A stretch of 64,000 bases of DNA from Shouchella oshimensis (lineage in GTDB: Bacteria > Bacillota > Bacilli > Bacillales > Bacillaceae_D), in NCBI RefSeq assembly GCF_002019765.1, contig NZ_KV917380.1:1195057-1259056 (forward strand), written 5' to 3'. The notes beneath the pieces are model-generated. The model saw only the letters and a list, made by a program, of their open reading frames with translations. It searched no databases and was not told the origin of the DNA. The position numbers and the translations under genes were made by a program. Numbering within the stretch: position 1 is the first letter of the stretch; each line of letters begins with the position of its first letter. Shown here piece by piece: positions 16,123 to 25,516 of the stretch.

Positions 16123-17252
16123 TGAAGGCTGTTCATTTCGGGGCAGGAAACATTGGTAGAGGCTTTATTGGTGCTTTGTTAGCTGATGCTGGCTACCACG
16201 TACAATTTGTTGATGTGAATGATACCGTTATTCAAGCATTAAATGAGCGTGGTAGTTATACCGTTCATGTTGTTGGAGAAGAGCATACGACGTTTACTGT
16301 GGACAATGTGTCCGGAATCAACAGTAAAGAAAACGAAGGTGCTGTAATAGAAGCGATTCAAGATGCTGATGTGATTACAACAGCTGTAGGACCGCATATT
16401 TTGCCAATGCTTGCTAGCACAATTGCCAAAGGGTTGCTTGCGCGTAAAGGGGTAAAGCCGGTTAATATTATTGCTTGTGAAAATGCGATTCGCGCTACGT
16501 CGCAGCTGAAAGAAGCGGTCATCGAAAAGCTAGGTCAAGCTGAATGGGAAACGATTCAAGAATACACAGGCTTTGCGGATGCTGCTGTAGATCGTATTGT
16601 ACCAAATGTACAGTCTGACGACCTTTTAGCTGTCACAGTGGAACCATTTTTTGAATGGGTGGTGGAGGAGCCGTCATTAATAGGTGATCCTGTATCACTA
16701 GGTGAAGCGAAACTGGTTGAAGATTTAGCTCCTTTTATCGAACGAAAACTGTTTACAGTCAACACAGGACATGCTGTAGCTTCTTATGCAGGATTTCGAG
16801 CAGGGATTGAAACGATTAAAGAGGCATTAGCGAGTGATTATATTAAACATCGTGTACGCGGGGCTTTGAATGAAACAAAAGCCATTCTTGTTGACGATCA
16901 TGGATTTGACCCTGATGAACAGGAAGCATATATTGATAAAATTATTACGCGATTTGAAAATCCTTATTTAGAGGATAAAGTTCAGCGCGTCGGTCGAGGT
17001 CCTATTCGTAAATTAGGAGTAAAGGATCGTTTAGTCAAACCAGCAAAGGCATTAGCGGAAAAAGGCTTGCATCCTGAATCACTTGTAGAAACGATTGATG
17101 ACGCTCTACACTTTTATGATGAAACAGATGAGGAAAGTGTAAAGCTTAAACAGCTCATTGAGGAAAAAGGGAAAATCGGGGCATTTACAAGTATAACGGG
17201 CATCGAAGACTCACATCCTCTTGTTGAATTACTACGAAAACGACATGAATAA
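16122..17252 (+). CDS. mtlD: Mannitol-1-phosphate 5-dehydrogenase
   Basis: 376-residue NAD-dependent dehydrogenase that oxidises mannitol 1-phosphate to fructose 6-phosphate. N-terminal NAD-binding Rossmann motif HFGAGNIGRGFIG; the family blocks YTGFADAAVDRIVP, NTGHA and the catalytic-lysine region follow. Last gene of the operon. Seven bases after it the second copy of the 275-bp repeat begins, whose hairpin probably terminates the transcript. Confidence 0.95.
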   Translation: MKAVHFGAGNIGRGFIGALLADAGYHVQFVDVNDTVIQALNERGSYTVHVVGEEHTTFTVDNVSGINSKENEGAVIEAIQDADVITTAVGPHILPMLASTIAKGLLARKGVKPVNIIACENAIRATSQLKEAVIEKLGQAEWETIQEYTGFADAAVDRIVPNVQSDDLLAVTVEPFFEWVVEEPSLIGDPVSLGEAKLVEDLAPFIERKLFTVNTGHAVASYAGFRAGIETIKEALASDYIKHRVRGALNETKAILVDDHGFDPDEQEAYIDKIITRFENPYLEDKVQRVGRGPIRKLGVKDRLVKPAKALAEKGLHPESLVETIDDALHFYDETDEESVKLKQLIEEKGKIGAFTSITGIEDSHPLVELLRKRHE

Positions 17253-17258
17253 AGAGAA

Positions 17259-17533
17259 GAGGCTGGGACAAAAGTAGATAGACAGACCAAAATGACGAAC
17301 ATTCCTGAAAATAGGAACGTTCGTCGTTTGTTTTCTATGAAAATGAGCGGATGGAGAATCCGAAGACTCCTGGGGGATCAGCACGTGTCTGAAGACTCTG
17401 GAGTGGCGGTTTTCCATGGAGGAGGCTGAGGCCGTGTCCCCGGAAAGCGAAGGATTCTCCTGTAGCGGTGCTACTCAGCATATTTTAGACTATTCGTCTT
17501 TTCAAATACTACTTTCAGTTATGTCCCAGCCTC
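17259..17533. repeat. 275-bp dispersed repeat, copy 2
   Basis: Same length, same orientation and same 11-bp inverted termini as copy 1. It lies between convergent mtlD and yumC, as copy 1 lies between convergent yutM and yckA-like. The terminator-like hairpin is kept unchanged in its stem. One of the outer complementary arms has one change (TGGAGAATCC instead of AGGAGAATCC). Confidence 0.9.
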
Positions 17534-17539
17534 TCCTTC

Positions 17540-18535
17540 TTATTCAAAAAGGCTTGTTGAGTGACCAGGGAAGACACGGGCTTTTGGATCAATATAAACT
17601 TTTGCGTTGTTTACAGCTGTTGGGGCTTCACCAAAACCAGTAGCAATGAGTTTTACTTTTCCGTCGTACGTACTCACATCACCAGCAGCGTAAACCCCTT
17701 CAATCGTTGTTTCCATTTTGGAATTCACTTTAATTGCATTTTTATGAATGTCTAAACCCCATTCTTTAATTGGGCCTAGGCTAGAAACAAAGCCAAATGT
17801 GACAACAACATCGTCTACATGAATGGTTTCAGTTTCTTCTCCTTTTACTTTCGTGAATGTAAGTGATTCAACGCGTTCACCGTTACCATGAAGTGCTGTT
17901 GTTTCAAATGGAGTTAACAAACGCACTTTCGACTTCTTCAGTAATTCGACGCTATGTTCGTGAGCGCGGAACTCATCACGTCGGTGTACAAGGGTTACCT
18001 CTTTTGCAATTGGCTCAAGCATGAGTGCCCAGTCAACAGCAGAGTCGCCACCGCCAATTACAACAACGCGTTTTCCAGTAAACGCGCTTAAATCACGTAT
18101 GAAATAATGAATATTTTTATCTTCATATTGCTCAGCATCTGCTACTTTTAGTTTCCTCGGAGCAAAAGCACCAGCACCAGCTGTAATTAACACCGCTTTA
18201 GTTGCATGAGATTGCTTATTTGTGGTTAATGTAAATGTATCGTCCTGTTCCTTTACCAATGTTTGAACAGCTTCCTCTAATGCAAGTGTAGGATTGAATT
18301 GTTGGGCTTGAGCAGTTAACTGATCAACAAGGTCCTGCGCTTTTACATTTGGAAAACCTGCCACATCATAAATATATTTATCTGGATACAGTGCTGAAAG
18401 TTGACCACCTAGTTGAGGCATACTTTCAACAACTTTTACTTTCATTTGACGCATACCTGCGTAGAAGGCAGCAAATAGTCCGGCTGGACCACCGCCGATA
18501 ATCGTTAAATCATACAAATCTTCTCTTTCTTCCAA
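17540..18535 (-). CDS. yumC: Ferredoxin/flavodoxin-NADP+ reductase, YumC type
   Basis: 331-residue flavoenzyme of the thioredoxin-reductase-like ferredoxin-NADP+ reductase group. The FAD motif is [19 protein letters not shown] and the NADPH motif [15 protein letters not shown]. The redox-active CxxC of thioredoxin reductase is absent, as expected for YumC. Typical blocks are [18 protein letters not shown] and a C-terminal [11 protein letters not shown]. The start is the TTG at 18535, with GGGGGTG upstream and family-like length; the open frame to 18580 is probably not translated. It is divergent from yumB, as in B. subtilis. Confidence 0.93.
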   Translation of the reverse strand: MEEREDLYDLTIIGGGPAGLFAAFYAGMRQMKVKVVESMPQLGGQLSALYPDKYIYDVAGFPNVKAQDLVDQLTAQAQQFNPTLALEEAVQTLVKEQDDTFTLTTNKQSHATKAVLITAGAGAFAPRKLKVADAEQYEDKNIHYFIRDLSAFTGKRVVVIGGGDSAVDWALMLEPIAKEVTLVHRRDEFRAHEHSVELLKKSKVRLLTPFETTALHGNGERVESLTFTKVKGEETETIHVDDVVVTFGFVSSLGPIKEWGLDIHKNAIKVNSKMETTIEGVYAAGDVSTYDGKVKLIATGFGEAPTAVNNAKVYIDPKARVFPGHSTSLFE

Positions 18536-18720
18536 TGTGTTACACCCCCGACTGAATTGAGATCCTTTCTCATTATACATGGAGGAAGAAACAAATACAA
18601 AGGACAGGAATGAAAGATAATTTTTTTGTATATTGGAGTTGAATTTTGAAGAAAAAACGAATATTATTAGAGTGTTGGATTATATGACGATTCTATGAAA
18701 TTCCTTTGTTGTGAATAAGA

Positions 18721-18738
18721 ACGTGAAATTTCTCACAA
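18721..18738 (+). promoter_or_regulatory. Probable Rex (redox repressor) operator
   Basis: ACGTGAAATTTCTCACAA fits the Rex consensus TTGTGAA-N4-TTCACAA at 11 of 14 fixed positions, and a perfect TTGTGAA half-site lies at 18709-18715. Rex releases DNA when NADH is high and controls ndh-type genes in Bacillus. The site is 47 bp before yumB. Confidence 0.5.
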
Positions 18739-18785
18739 ACATTAACGCCATAAGAAATAAAATACTAAATTGGAAGTGATTTGAA

Positions 18786-19988
18786 GTGAACAAAGCAAAG
18801 ATCGTTATCGCAGGTGCTGGATATGGTGGAATGAATACCGCTGTAGCGTTGTCAAAAAAATTAGGGCACAACGAAGCATCCATTACACTTGTTAATAAGC
18901 ACGACTACCATTATCAAACAACGTGGTTGCATGAACCAGCAGCGGGAACAATGGACCCAGACCGTACTCGAGTTAAGATTTCCGATGTCTTAAATACAAA
19001 CAAAGTGAATTTCGTTCAAGATGAAGTACTAGAAATTAAAACAGACAACAAAAAAGTGATGCTTAAAGATGGTGAGCTAGATTACGACTATTTAGTTGTA
19101 TCGTTAGGTGCAGTATCAGAAACATTTGGAATTCCAGGTGTTCATGAGCATGCCTTTACAAAATGGACGTTAAACGGCGCGCGTCAAGTGAAAGATCACA
19201 TTGATGCCCAGTTCGCTAACTATAACAACACAGCTGATCCTCATGAAGGCATGTTAACATTTGTAGTAGCTGGCGCTGGCTTTACAGGTATTGAATTTAT
19301 CGGTGAATTATCTGAGCGTATTCCAGAGCTGTGTAAAAAATATGATGTACCACGTGAAAAAGTTCGTTTATTCGTAGTGGAAGCAGCTCCAAGTGCCCTT
19401 CCTGGTTTTGATCCAGAGCTTGTTGAATACGGAATGAACTTGCTTGAAAGTCGTGGCGTTGAGTTCAAAATTAACACACCTATTAAAGAAGTTACAGCAT
19501 CAGGTGTTATCGTTGGAGAAGGCGAAGAGATTAAATCTGAGACAATCGTGTGGGCGACAGGAGTTCGCGGAAATCCAGTTATTGATCAATCAGGTTTTGA
19601 AGCGAATCGCGGACGTATTAAAGTGGAGCCGGATTTACGTGCACCAGGCTTTGATGATGTCTTCGTAATCGGTGACTGTGCGCTGATTATTAATGAAGAA
19701 ATAAACCGTCCTTACCCGCCGACAGCACAAATTGCCATGCAAATGGCTAAAACATGTGCGAATAACATCGTAACACTTAACAAAGGTGGTTCAAACCTTG
19801 AGAGCTTTAAGCCAGATATAAAAGGTACTGTAGCTTCTCTTGGTGGAAAAGAAGCAATTGGTGTTGTTGGTTCGAAGAAAATTTACGGTGGAACAGCGAA
19901 CTTCATGAAAAAAATGATTGATAACCGTGCCTTATTCATTCTTGGTGGACCAATGCTTACCCTTAAAAAAGGAAAGTTCCCTCTATAA
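18786..19988 (+). CDS. yumB: YumB-type NADH:quinone oxidoreductase (NDH-2 family)
   Basis: 400-residue type II NADH dehydrogenase-like flavoprotein that should pass electrons from NADH to menaquinone at the membrane. FAD motif [18 protein letters not shown] motif [13 protein letters not shown], second FAD motif DVFVIGDCA, and the quinone-site motif [14 protein letters not shown]-terminal amphipathic segment ([17 protein letters not shown]) is typical for membrane attachment. It resembles B. subtilis YumB more than YjlD. Start GTG at 18786 with GGAAGTGA upstream. The Rex-like site upstream suggests NADH-responsive control. Confidence 0.9.
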   Translation: MNKAKIVIAGAGYGGMNTAVALSKKLGHNEASITLVNKHDYHYQTTWLHEPAAGTMDPDRTRVKISDVLNTNKVNFVQDEVLEIKTDNKKVMLKDGELDYDYLVVSLGAVSETFGIPGVHEHAFTKWTLNGARQVKDHIDAQFANYNNTADPHEGMLTFVVAGAGFTGIEFIGELSERIPELCKKYDVPREKVRLFVVEAAPSALPGFDPELVEYGMNLLESRGVEFKINTPIKEVTASGVIVGEGEEIKSETIVWATGVRGNPVIDQSGFEANRGRIKVEPDLRAPGFDDVFVIGDCALIINEEINRPYPPTAQIAMQMAKTCANNIVTLNKGGSNLESFKPDIKGTVASLGGKEAIGVVGSKKIYGGTANFMKKMIDNRALFILGGPMLTLKKGKFPL

Positions 19989-20007
19989 AATGGATTTGAG
20001 GATTATT

Positions 20008-20043
20008 AAAAAACAGTATGGCGAATAAGCCTTACTGTTTTTT
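20008..20043 (+). terminator. Terminator of yumB
   Basis: Stem AAACAGTA / TACTGTTT with an inner GGC/GCC helix, followed by a T-run. Confidence 0.8.
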
Positions 20044-20061
20044 CATGAGTGTAGATTCATA

Positions 20062-20091
20062 TTGACTTTAGGAAGCGCTTTTTCGTACACT
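20062..20091 (+). promoter_or_regulatory. Possible promoter of yuiB
   Basis: TTGACT (20062-20067), 18-bp spacer, TACACT (20086-20091). The leader would be only about 12 nt, so this assignment is uncertain. Confidence 0.35.
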
Positions 20092-20109
20092 GAGAGGGGA
20101 GGATGGACA

Positions 20110-20436
20110 ATGGAAGGTTTACATATTTTACAATTAATTGTATCAATTATACTGTTTTTTATTTTATTTGCCGGAATTGGCTTTCTATTAAATATGGTAT
20201 TACGATTAACATGGATTATGGCATTTGTATACCCAATCGTTGTACTGCTCATTGTGAACAGAGCACCTTATGGAGCATTTATTCAACAGCCTGGGGAGGC
20301 ATTTACACAGCTATTCGAGCGATTATCGTCTCTATATGTTGCAGACATCATTGTGTTAACGAGTGGTTTTTTAGGTGCTATTGCCGCTGGGATAATAATG
20401 AAATTACTAAGAAAAGCAGGCTATCAAATGTTTTAA
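20110..20436 (+). CDS. yuiB: YuiB-like membrane protein
   Basis: 108-residue integral membrane protein with three predicted membrane segments, corresponding to B. subtilis YuiB by position (between yumB and yuiC) and size. Function unknown. The start is the ATG at 20110, seven bases after AGGGGAGG; the open frame reaches back to 20062 but has no ribosome-binding site there. Confidence 0.75.
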   Translation: MEGLHILQLIVSIILFFILFAGIGFLLNMVLRLTWIMAFVYPIVVLLIVNRAPYGAFIQQPGEAFTQLFERLSSLYVADIIVLTSGFLGAIAAGIIMKLLRKAGYQMF

Positions 20437-20468
20437 AACAGACTAACACAAATGGTCTGTTTTTTTTT
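20437..20468 (+). terminator. Terminator of yuiB
   Basis: ACAGAC / GTCTGT stem followed by eight or more T. Confidence 0.75.
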
Positions 20469-20521
20469 GCATAATGTTCTCTCTACTGGAAAAGCTGTAG
20501 TAGAGGAGTGTGAAATGAAGC

Positions 20522-21145
20522 ATGTATGGTAATTCAACGTTTAAATGGGCATTTCGCCTACTAATGAGTGCATTGTTTATAGGCGCAGTGTTTATGACAA
20601 TTTTTGTTTTTACTAATGTACCTTTTTCTAAACTTTATGTGCAAGACGTGGGAGAAAAGACGCTTCATGAACATGATCGATCGATACCAGGGTTAACCGT
20701 GCCTACTTATACGTTAATGGAACAAGAATTAGAGACAAGTGACTACCATCGTGTTCATGTGACAGCGACAGGCTATACTGCTGGTGAAGAATCGACTGGG
20801 AAAAATCCAGGAGACCCCGCTTACGGCATTACGTATTCTGGATTGCCAGTTTTAAGAGATTCTTATTCAACAGTGGCGGCTGATCCCACGGTATTTCCTT
20901 TGGGAACCGTATTGTTTATACCTGGATATGGTTATGGCGTTGTAGCTGATACAGGATCGGCTATAAAAGGAACCAAAATTGACTTGTACTATGATTCCAT
21001 TGAAGATGTCTTTAATGAGTGGGGAAAGAAAGATTTAGATGTTTTTGTAATAAAAGAAGGAACTGGAAACATTACACAAGAGGAATTAAACCAATTAAAT
21101 GAGCGGACTACTATTCATGATTTTAAGCGTACCCGTGAAACCTAA
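20522..21145 (+). CDS. yuiC: YuiC-type 3D-domain protein
   Basis: 207-residue membrane-anchored protein with an N-terminal membrane segment (residues about 8-30) and a C-terminal 3D domain. The three conserved aspartates lie in [23 protein letters not shown] and IDLYYDS. The 3D domain is a double-psi barrel related to MltA lytic transglycosylases; YuiC is one of the small Firmicute stationary-phase muramidase-like proteins. The start ATG at 20522 has an unusually long 13-nt gap to GAGGAG. A five-codon frame starting at 20515 has the better spacing and overlaps it. Confidence 0.88.
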   Translation: MYGNSTFKWAFRLLMSALFIGAVFMTIFVFTNVPFSKLYVQDVGEKTLHEHDRSIPGLTVPTYTLMEQELETSDYHRVHVTATGYTAGEESTGKNPGDPAYGITYSGLPVLRDSYSTVAADPTVFPLGTVLFIPGYGYGVVADTGSAIKGTKIDLYYDSIEDVFNEWGKKDLDVFVIKEGTGNITQEELNQLNERTTIHDFKRTRET

Positions 21146-21179
21146 AAAAACAAGCTCACTGACAGAGCTTGTTTTTTTA
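21144..21179. terminator. Bidirectional terminator, yuiC / yuiD
   Basis: ACAAGCTC / GAGCTTGT stem with A-run before and T-run after, between convergent genes. Confidence 0.85.
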
Positions 21180-21650
21180 TATAGAGCCTAAAAGTGGATA
21201 AAGAACAAAGGCGAGAATAATCCCTAGTACCGCCCCAAAGAAAACTTCAATTGGTTGGTGTCCAAGCAGTTCTTTTAATTTTTGTTCGTTTTCCTTTTTC
21301 GGCCATGTTTTGACTTCTTCAACAAGGCGATTAAAGTCTAATACGAGTTGATTTAACACGGTTGCGTGATACCCAGCATGTCTTCTGACACCAGTGGCAT
21401 CAAACATGACAATAACAGCAAATACGGCTGAAATGGCAAAGAGAGAAGAGTCTAAACCATGTTCGATTGCAATAGCTGTTGATACCCCTGTTACTGCAGC
21501 CGAATGGGAACTCGGCATACCGCCTGTACTCGTTAGAAGCGATAAGTCTAGCTTACGGGTAGCAATAAATGCGAGAGGAATCTTAATCGCCTGAGCTAAT
21601 ACGATCGCAATTAACGCTGTCCAAAGCGGATAGTTCTGAAAGATTTCCAT
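21177..21650 (-). CDS. yuiD: YuiD, divergent PAP2-type phosphatase family membrane protein
   Basis: 157-residue membrane protein of the DUF212 group, a branch of the acid phosphatase/vanadium haloperoxidase superfamily. The SSHSA block (GMPSSHSAAVTG) and MFDATGVRRHAGYHA carry the family's conserved histidine and arginine residues. Several hydrophobic segments. Function unproven; a phosphatase acting on a lipid-linked substrate is an inference from the superfamily. Convergent with yuiC. Confidence 0.85.
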   Translation of the reverse strand: MEIFQNYPLWTALIAIVLAQAIKIPLAFIATRKLDLSLLTSTGGMPSSHSAAVTGVSTAIAIEHGLDSSLFAISAVFAVIVMFDATGVRRHAGYHATVLNQLVLDFNRLVEEVKTWPKKENEQKLKELLGHQPIEVFFGAVLGIILAFVLYPLLGSI

Positions 21651-21735
21651 AGTGTCTTCCTTTCGCTCTTCTCGTTAATCATAATGAGGCTATTATAGCA
21701 TACCGAAACGGTGATTGCCCGGCAGTACGATTTGT

Positions 21736-21763
21736 TTGAGACATTTTTTTTACATGCTATACT
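21736..21763 (+). promoter_or_regulatory. Promoter of pepA
   Basis: TTGAGA (21736-21741), 16-bp spacer, TATACT (21758-21763) with an extended -10 (TGC before it). pepA starts at 21790. Confidence 0.55.
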
Positions 21764-21789
21764 AGTTTTTAAAGAGAGGAGTTGTAAGG

Positions 21790-23274
21790 ATGTTTAAAGA
21801 AAAAGCACAATGGAATGTTGGGCAACTAGACGAGGAAGTGCTCGTATTAGCCGTTTGGAGTAAAGGTGAGTTTACACAAGGGGTTCAAGCGATTGATCGT
21901 GAAATGAATGAACAGTTAACCGAATTGTCAAAGCAGAAAGCGTTTCCTATAAAGAAAGGAGAATGTATAGACTTTTTCACACTAGGGACGGTAGGAGCAA
22001 AAAAAATCTATGCGGTTTATTTAGGCAAGCAAGGGGAGCTACATAAAGACGAATTGCGTCATGCGCTTGGTAACGTTGGATTGAAATTGAAGAAAGAAAA
22101 AGTAGGACAAGTTGGGTTTGTTGTCGATAGCTTCTTACAAGGGGGATTATCAACGGATGAGGTTGCATTTACCTTTGGAGAAGCCCTTGCGTTAAGTTCT
22201 TACGATAAAGTGACGTATAAAGAAAAAAGCAATGAAGTGAAGAAAAACCTTTCAGCCGTTAGCTTTTACGTAGACGAAGAAGGTTTCACAAAACAGGCAG
22301 AGCTTGGATATACATATGGAGAGGGCGCAAACACTGCTCGTCGATTAGTTAATATTCCTGGAAATTTGTTAACGCCGACAGATCTTGCTCACGAAGCGAA
22401 AGTTCTTGCTGAAAAGCATGGGTTCGACTTTCATGTGCTTGAAGAAGATGAAATGGAATCTCTTGGCATGGGTGCGCTTCTAGCTGTTTCGCAAGGAAGT
22501 GATCAAGAAGCGAAAATGATTGTCATGCGCTATAACGGTAATAAAGACAGCAAAGAAGTAACGGCACTTGTCGGAAAAGGATTAACGTTTGATGCAGGTG
22601 GATATTCTCTTAAGCCTGCTGCCAATATGCATACAATGAAAACAGATATGGGTGGAGCTGGTGCTGTCCTTGGCGCTATGGATATCATTGGTCAAACAAA
22701 GCCGAAGCATAATGTTCTTTGTGTCATTCCTTCTAGTGAGAACCTAATCAATGGTTCAGCAATGAAGCCTGGTGATGTATTAAGAGCAATGAATGGGAAA
22801 ACAATAGAAGTACGAAATACAGATGCAGAAGGTCGACTCATTCTTGCAGATGGCGTAGCTTATGCTGTACAGCTTGGTGCAACGCGTCTAATTGATGTGG
22901 CAACATTGACAGGCGCATGTGTGGTCGCCCTTGGTCATGAGACAACAGGAGCGGTTACAAATGACACCGAGCTGATGGAACGTGTAAGACGCGCTGGTGA
23001 AGAAACAGGTGAACCTGTCTGGGCGTTTCCAAACAGCCAACCTTACAAGGATATGCTTAAAACAAGTGATGTTGCCGATTTGAATAACGCTCCTGGTCGA
23101 GCTGGTGGAAGCATTACAGCTGGCTTATTTATTGGAGAGTTTGTTGGCACTACGCCTTGGGTCCATTTAGATGTTGCTGGCACAGCTTCTAAAGACAAAG
23201 GATCATCTCTTGGACCAGCTGGGGCGACGGGTATTATGGCACGAACACTTGCATGGTTTGTGGCTCATTCATAA
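21790..23274 (+). CDS. pepA: Leucyl aminopeptidase (M17)
   Basis: 494-residue cytosolic metalloaminopeptidase that removes N-terminal residues from peptides. The two-metal site and active site are visible: GKGLTFDAGGYSLKP, MKTDMGGAG and NTDAEGRLILADG. An N-terminal macrodomain-like region precedes the catalytic half (about residue 170 onward). Length is normal. Position beside yuiD agrees with B. subtilis yuiE (pepA). GAGAGGAGTTG precedes the ATG. Confidence 0.95.
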   Translation: MFKEKAQWNVGQLDEEVLVLAVWSKGEFTQGVQAIDREMNEQLTELSKQKAFPIKKGECIDFFTLGTVGAKKIYAVYLGKQGELHKDELRHALGNVGLKLKKEKVGQVGFVVDSFLQGGLSTDEVAFTFGEALALSSYDKVTYKEKSNEVKKNLSAVSFYVDEEGFTKQAELGYTYGEGANTARRLVNIPGNLLTPTDLAHEAKVLAEKHGFDFHVLEEDEMESLGMGALLAVSQGSDQEAKMIVMRYNGNKDSKEVTALVGKGLTFDAGGYSLKPAANMHTMKTDMGGAGAVLGAMDIIGQTKPKHNVLCVIPSSENLINGSAMKPGDVLRAMNGKTIEVRNTDAEGRLILADGVAYAVQLGATRLIDVATLTGACVVALGHETTGAVTNDTELMERVRRAGEETGEPVWAFPNSQPYKDMLKTSDVADLNNAPGRAGGSITAGLFIGEFVGTTPWVHLDVAGTASKDKGSSLGPAGATGIMARTLAWFVAHS

Positions 23275-23317
23275 AAAGCGATTAACAAATCGTAAACAGA
23301 TAAATAGAGATTAATAC

Positions 23318-23346
23318 TTGTACCGTCAGAAGCATATCGTTATAAT
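23318..23346 (+). promoter_or_regulatory. Promoter of the gene at 23410
   Basis: TTGTAC (23318-23323), 17-bp spacer, perfect TATAAT (23341-23346). Confidence 0.6.
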
Positions 23347-23409
23347 GAAGGGTATTAATGAGTGGAACCTATTCAAGCAGAACGTTTCTGTATGAGGAAG
23401 GGGAACAAA

Positions 23410-23691
23410 ATGATTGATACTGCTTATGTGGAGATAAAGTGTGCACGTGAGCTTTATGCCGCAAGTCGAAAATATCGAGTCTTTATTAATGATCACTTTG
23501 TAGGGTCGTTAAAACGTAGGCAAAAAATGACGATTGAAGTACCAGCAGGAACCCATAAACTTTTCGCAACAAATGACGCATCTTTTACGGAGACCCTTGA
23601 ATTATCCATTCAAGAAGGTGACAAAGTCTCTTATCAGTTAAAAGGGTGTCGCGATAAATCATTATCTTTTACAAAAATCCTAGCAATATAA
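23410..23691 (+). CDS. Hypothetical small beta-rich protein
   Basis: 93-residue protein, mostly beta strands by pattern (VEIKCAREL, YRVFINDHFVGSL, MTIEVPAGTHKLFA). The segment with a short ligand-like loop and VPAGTHKL recalls PEGA or DUF2846-type domains, but I cannot assign it. No signal peptide or membrane segment. Start ATG at 23410 with GAGGAAGGGGA upstream; the frame is open to 23362 but lacks a site there. It has its own promoter and terminator. Confidence 0.6.
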   Translation: MIDTAYVEIKCARELYAASRKYRVFINDHFVGSLKRRQKMTIEVPAGTHKLFATNDASFTETLELSIQEGDKVSYQLKGCRDKSLSFTKILAI

Positions 23692-23700
23692 ACAGTATAG

Positions 23701-23737
23701 AAAACCGAGAGGCTAAATAAGTCTTTCGGTTTTTTTC
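23701..23737 (+). terminator. Terminator of the gene at 23410
   Basis: AAAACCGA / TCGGTTTT stem with an inner AG/CT extension, then a T-run. Confidence 0.8.
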
Positions 23738-23740
23738 GTC

Positions 23741-23770
23741 TTGACAAAAGAATGGAAAGGGTGATAAATT
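23741..23770 (+). promoter_or_regulatory. Promoter of yuiF
   Basis: Perfect TTGACA (23741-23746), 18-bp spacer, TAAATT (23765-23770), directly after the preceding terminator. Confidence 0.6.
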
Positions 23771-23813
23771 AGACAAATGTTTTAGTGATTTATCAGACTA
23801 AAGGATGATGGTT

Positions 23814-25139
23814 ATGAATGCAGTGATTATTGCAGTACTTTTAATGATTATACTCAGTTTAGCCCGGGTGCATGTTGTCCTAGCTATTACACTTTCAGCT
23901 TTAATTGGGGGGCTTATAGGTGGATTAGGATTTTCAGATACAGTTGAAATATATGGAAGTGGACTTGGCGGAAACGCCGAGATTGCTTTTAGCTATGTAC
24001 TACTTGGCGCATTTGCAATTGGACTATCTAGAACTGGTTTGCCAGACTTCCTAGTAGATCGTTTGCAATTATGGATGAAGCGTAAAGGGGACCGTGATCG
24101 TGATACATTAACAAGAATGTTATTGTTTCTTATGCTACTTGTAGTAGCTTGTATGTCCCAAAACGCCGTGCCAGTTCACATTGCATTTATTCCTATTCTA
24201 ATACCACCTATCTTACTTATTCTCAATCGTTTAGAGGTGGATCGCCGGTTAATTGCTTGCATCTTAACCTTTGGGTTAACAGCTCCATACATGTTATTGC
24301 CTTATGGGTTCGGTCAGATTTTTCATAAGACAATAGCAGATAATATGGAAGCAAGTGGACTCTCAATTAATATTGATTTAATTCCTGAAGCCATGCTTTT
24401 ACCAACAATCAGTACATTCATTGGTTTACTTGTGGCTGTATTTATTACGTACCGCCAGCGACGTATCTATAAAGATGTACCATTATCTGAAGAAAACCAT
24501 GACGAAACGAAAAGCTATAGCGTAACGTCACTATCATTAGCCGTTTTTGCTGTTGTGGTGACAGTCATCGTTCAGAGCTTCTATCGCGATTCAATGATTC
24601 CAGCTGCTTTAGCTGGCTTACTCGTACTATTTGTTTCTGGTGCTGTTAAAATGAAAAAAACCGATGAAGTAATGTCTGAAGGCATTAAAATGATGGGTTT
24701 TATTGGGTTTGTTATGTTAGCCGCAGCTGGGTTTGCAGCTGTTATTCGTGAAACTGGGCATGTGGAAAGTTTAGTGACAAATGTAGCAGGTATGATTAAT
24801 GGGAACCAAGTGATTGCCGTTCTTCTTATGATGGTAGTAGGTTTAATCATTACGTTAGGTATCGGTTCTTCCTTTTCGACCATCCCCATTATTACAACGC
24901 TTTTTGTGCCTCTCGGCTTAGAGGTGGGGTTATCGACACTAGCTATTATTTCTATAATTGGATCAGCTGGAGCCATTGGCGATGCTGGGGCACCTGCTTC
25001 CGACTCGACGTTAGGACCGACTGCAGGGTTAAATGCAGATGGACAACATGATCATATATGGGATACATGTGTTCCTACTTTTCTTCATTTAACGGTACCT
25101 CTCTTCTTTGTTGGCTGTATTGCAGCTTTAATTTTATAA
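23814..25139 (+). CDS. yuiF: YuiF-type transporter (Na+/H+ antiporter-like)
   Basis: 441-residue polytopic membrane protein with about 11-12 hydrophobic segments. It corresponds to B. subtilis YuiF, annotated as a putative amino acid or Na+-coupled transporter of the NhaC-like antiporter superfamily. Family blocks such as CMSQNAVPVHIAFIPI and SAGAIGDAGAPASDSTLGPTAG are visible. Substrate unknown; either ion exchange or amino acid transport fits. I take ATG 23814 as start (AAGGATG about 7 nt upstream); ATG at 23805 lies inside that site. Confidence 0.8.
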   Translation: MNAVIIAVLLMIILSLARVHVVLAITLSALIGGLIGGLGFSDTVEIYGSGLGGNAEIAFSYVLLGAFAIGLSRTGLPDFLVDRLQLWMKRKGDRDRDTLTRMLLFLMLLVVACMSQNAVPVHIAFIPILIPPILLILNRLEVDRRLIACILTFGLTAPYMLLPYGFGQIFHKTIADNMEASGLSINIDLIPEAMLLPTISTFIGLLVAVFITYRQRRIYKDVPLSEENHDETKSYSVTSLSLAVFAVVVTVIVQSFYRDSMIPAALAGLLVLFVSGAVKMKKTDEVMSEGIKMMGFIGFVMLAAAGFAAVIRETGHVESLVTNVAGMINGNQVIAVLLMMVVGLIITLGIGSSFSTIPIITTLFVPLGLEVGLSTLAIISIIGSAGAIGDAGAPASDSTLGPTAGLNADGQHDHIWDTCVPTFLHLTVPLFFVGCIAALIL

Positions 25140-25178
25140 AAAAACAAAACGCAGTCAGCGACTGCGTTTTGTTTTATT
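25138..25178. terminator. Bidirectional terminator, yuiF / hup
   Basis: 13-bp perfect stem (ACAAAACGCAGTC / GACTGCGTTTTGT) with a 3-nt loop and A/T runs on both sides. Confidence 0.9.
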
Positions 25179-25446
25179 TTACAGCGTCTTTAAGCTGTTT
25201 ACCGGCTTTAAAAGCAGGTGTTTTCGTTGCAGAGATATCAATTTCTTCTCCCGTTTGTGGATTACGTCCTTTTCGAGCGGCACGTTCGCGAACCTCGAAG
25301 TTTCCAAACCCAATTAGCTGAACGGTTTCGCCTTTTCCTAATGACTCGGCAATTAAATCGAACATACTGTTAACCGCTGTTGTTGCATCTTTTTTAGAGA
25401 GCTCTGCTCGCTCCGCAAGTGAGTTAATTAATTCTGTTTTATTCAT
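25174..25446 (-). CDS. hup: DNA-binding protein HU
   Basis: 90-residue nucleoid protein of the HU/IHF family, which bends and compacts DNA as a homodimer. [21 protein letters not shown] at the start, [21 protein letters not shown] forming the DNA-binding arm, and [11 protein letters not shown] at the end are diagnostic. Start ATG at 25446 with AAGGAG 8 nt upstream; the short extension to 25455 has no site. Monocistronic. Confidence 0.95.
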   Translation of the reverse strand: MNKTELINSLAERAELSKKDATTAVNSMFDLIAESLGKGETVQLIGFGNFEVRERAARKGRNPQTGEEIDISATKTPAFKAGKQLKDAVK

Positions 25447-25516
25447 AACGAACACTCCTTAAAACGTATAAGTTAATTACTGGTACCATCATGCCCAGCT
25501 GACATAAGTTTATACA

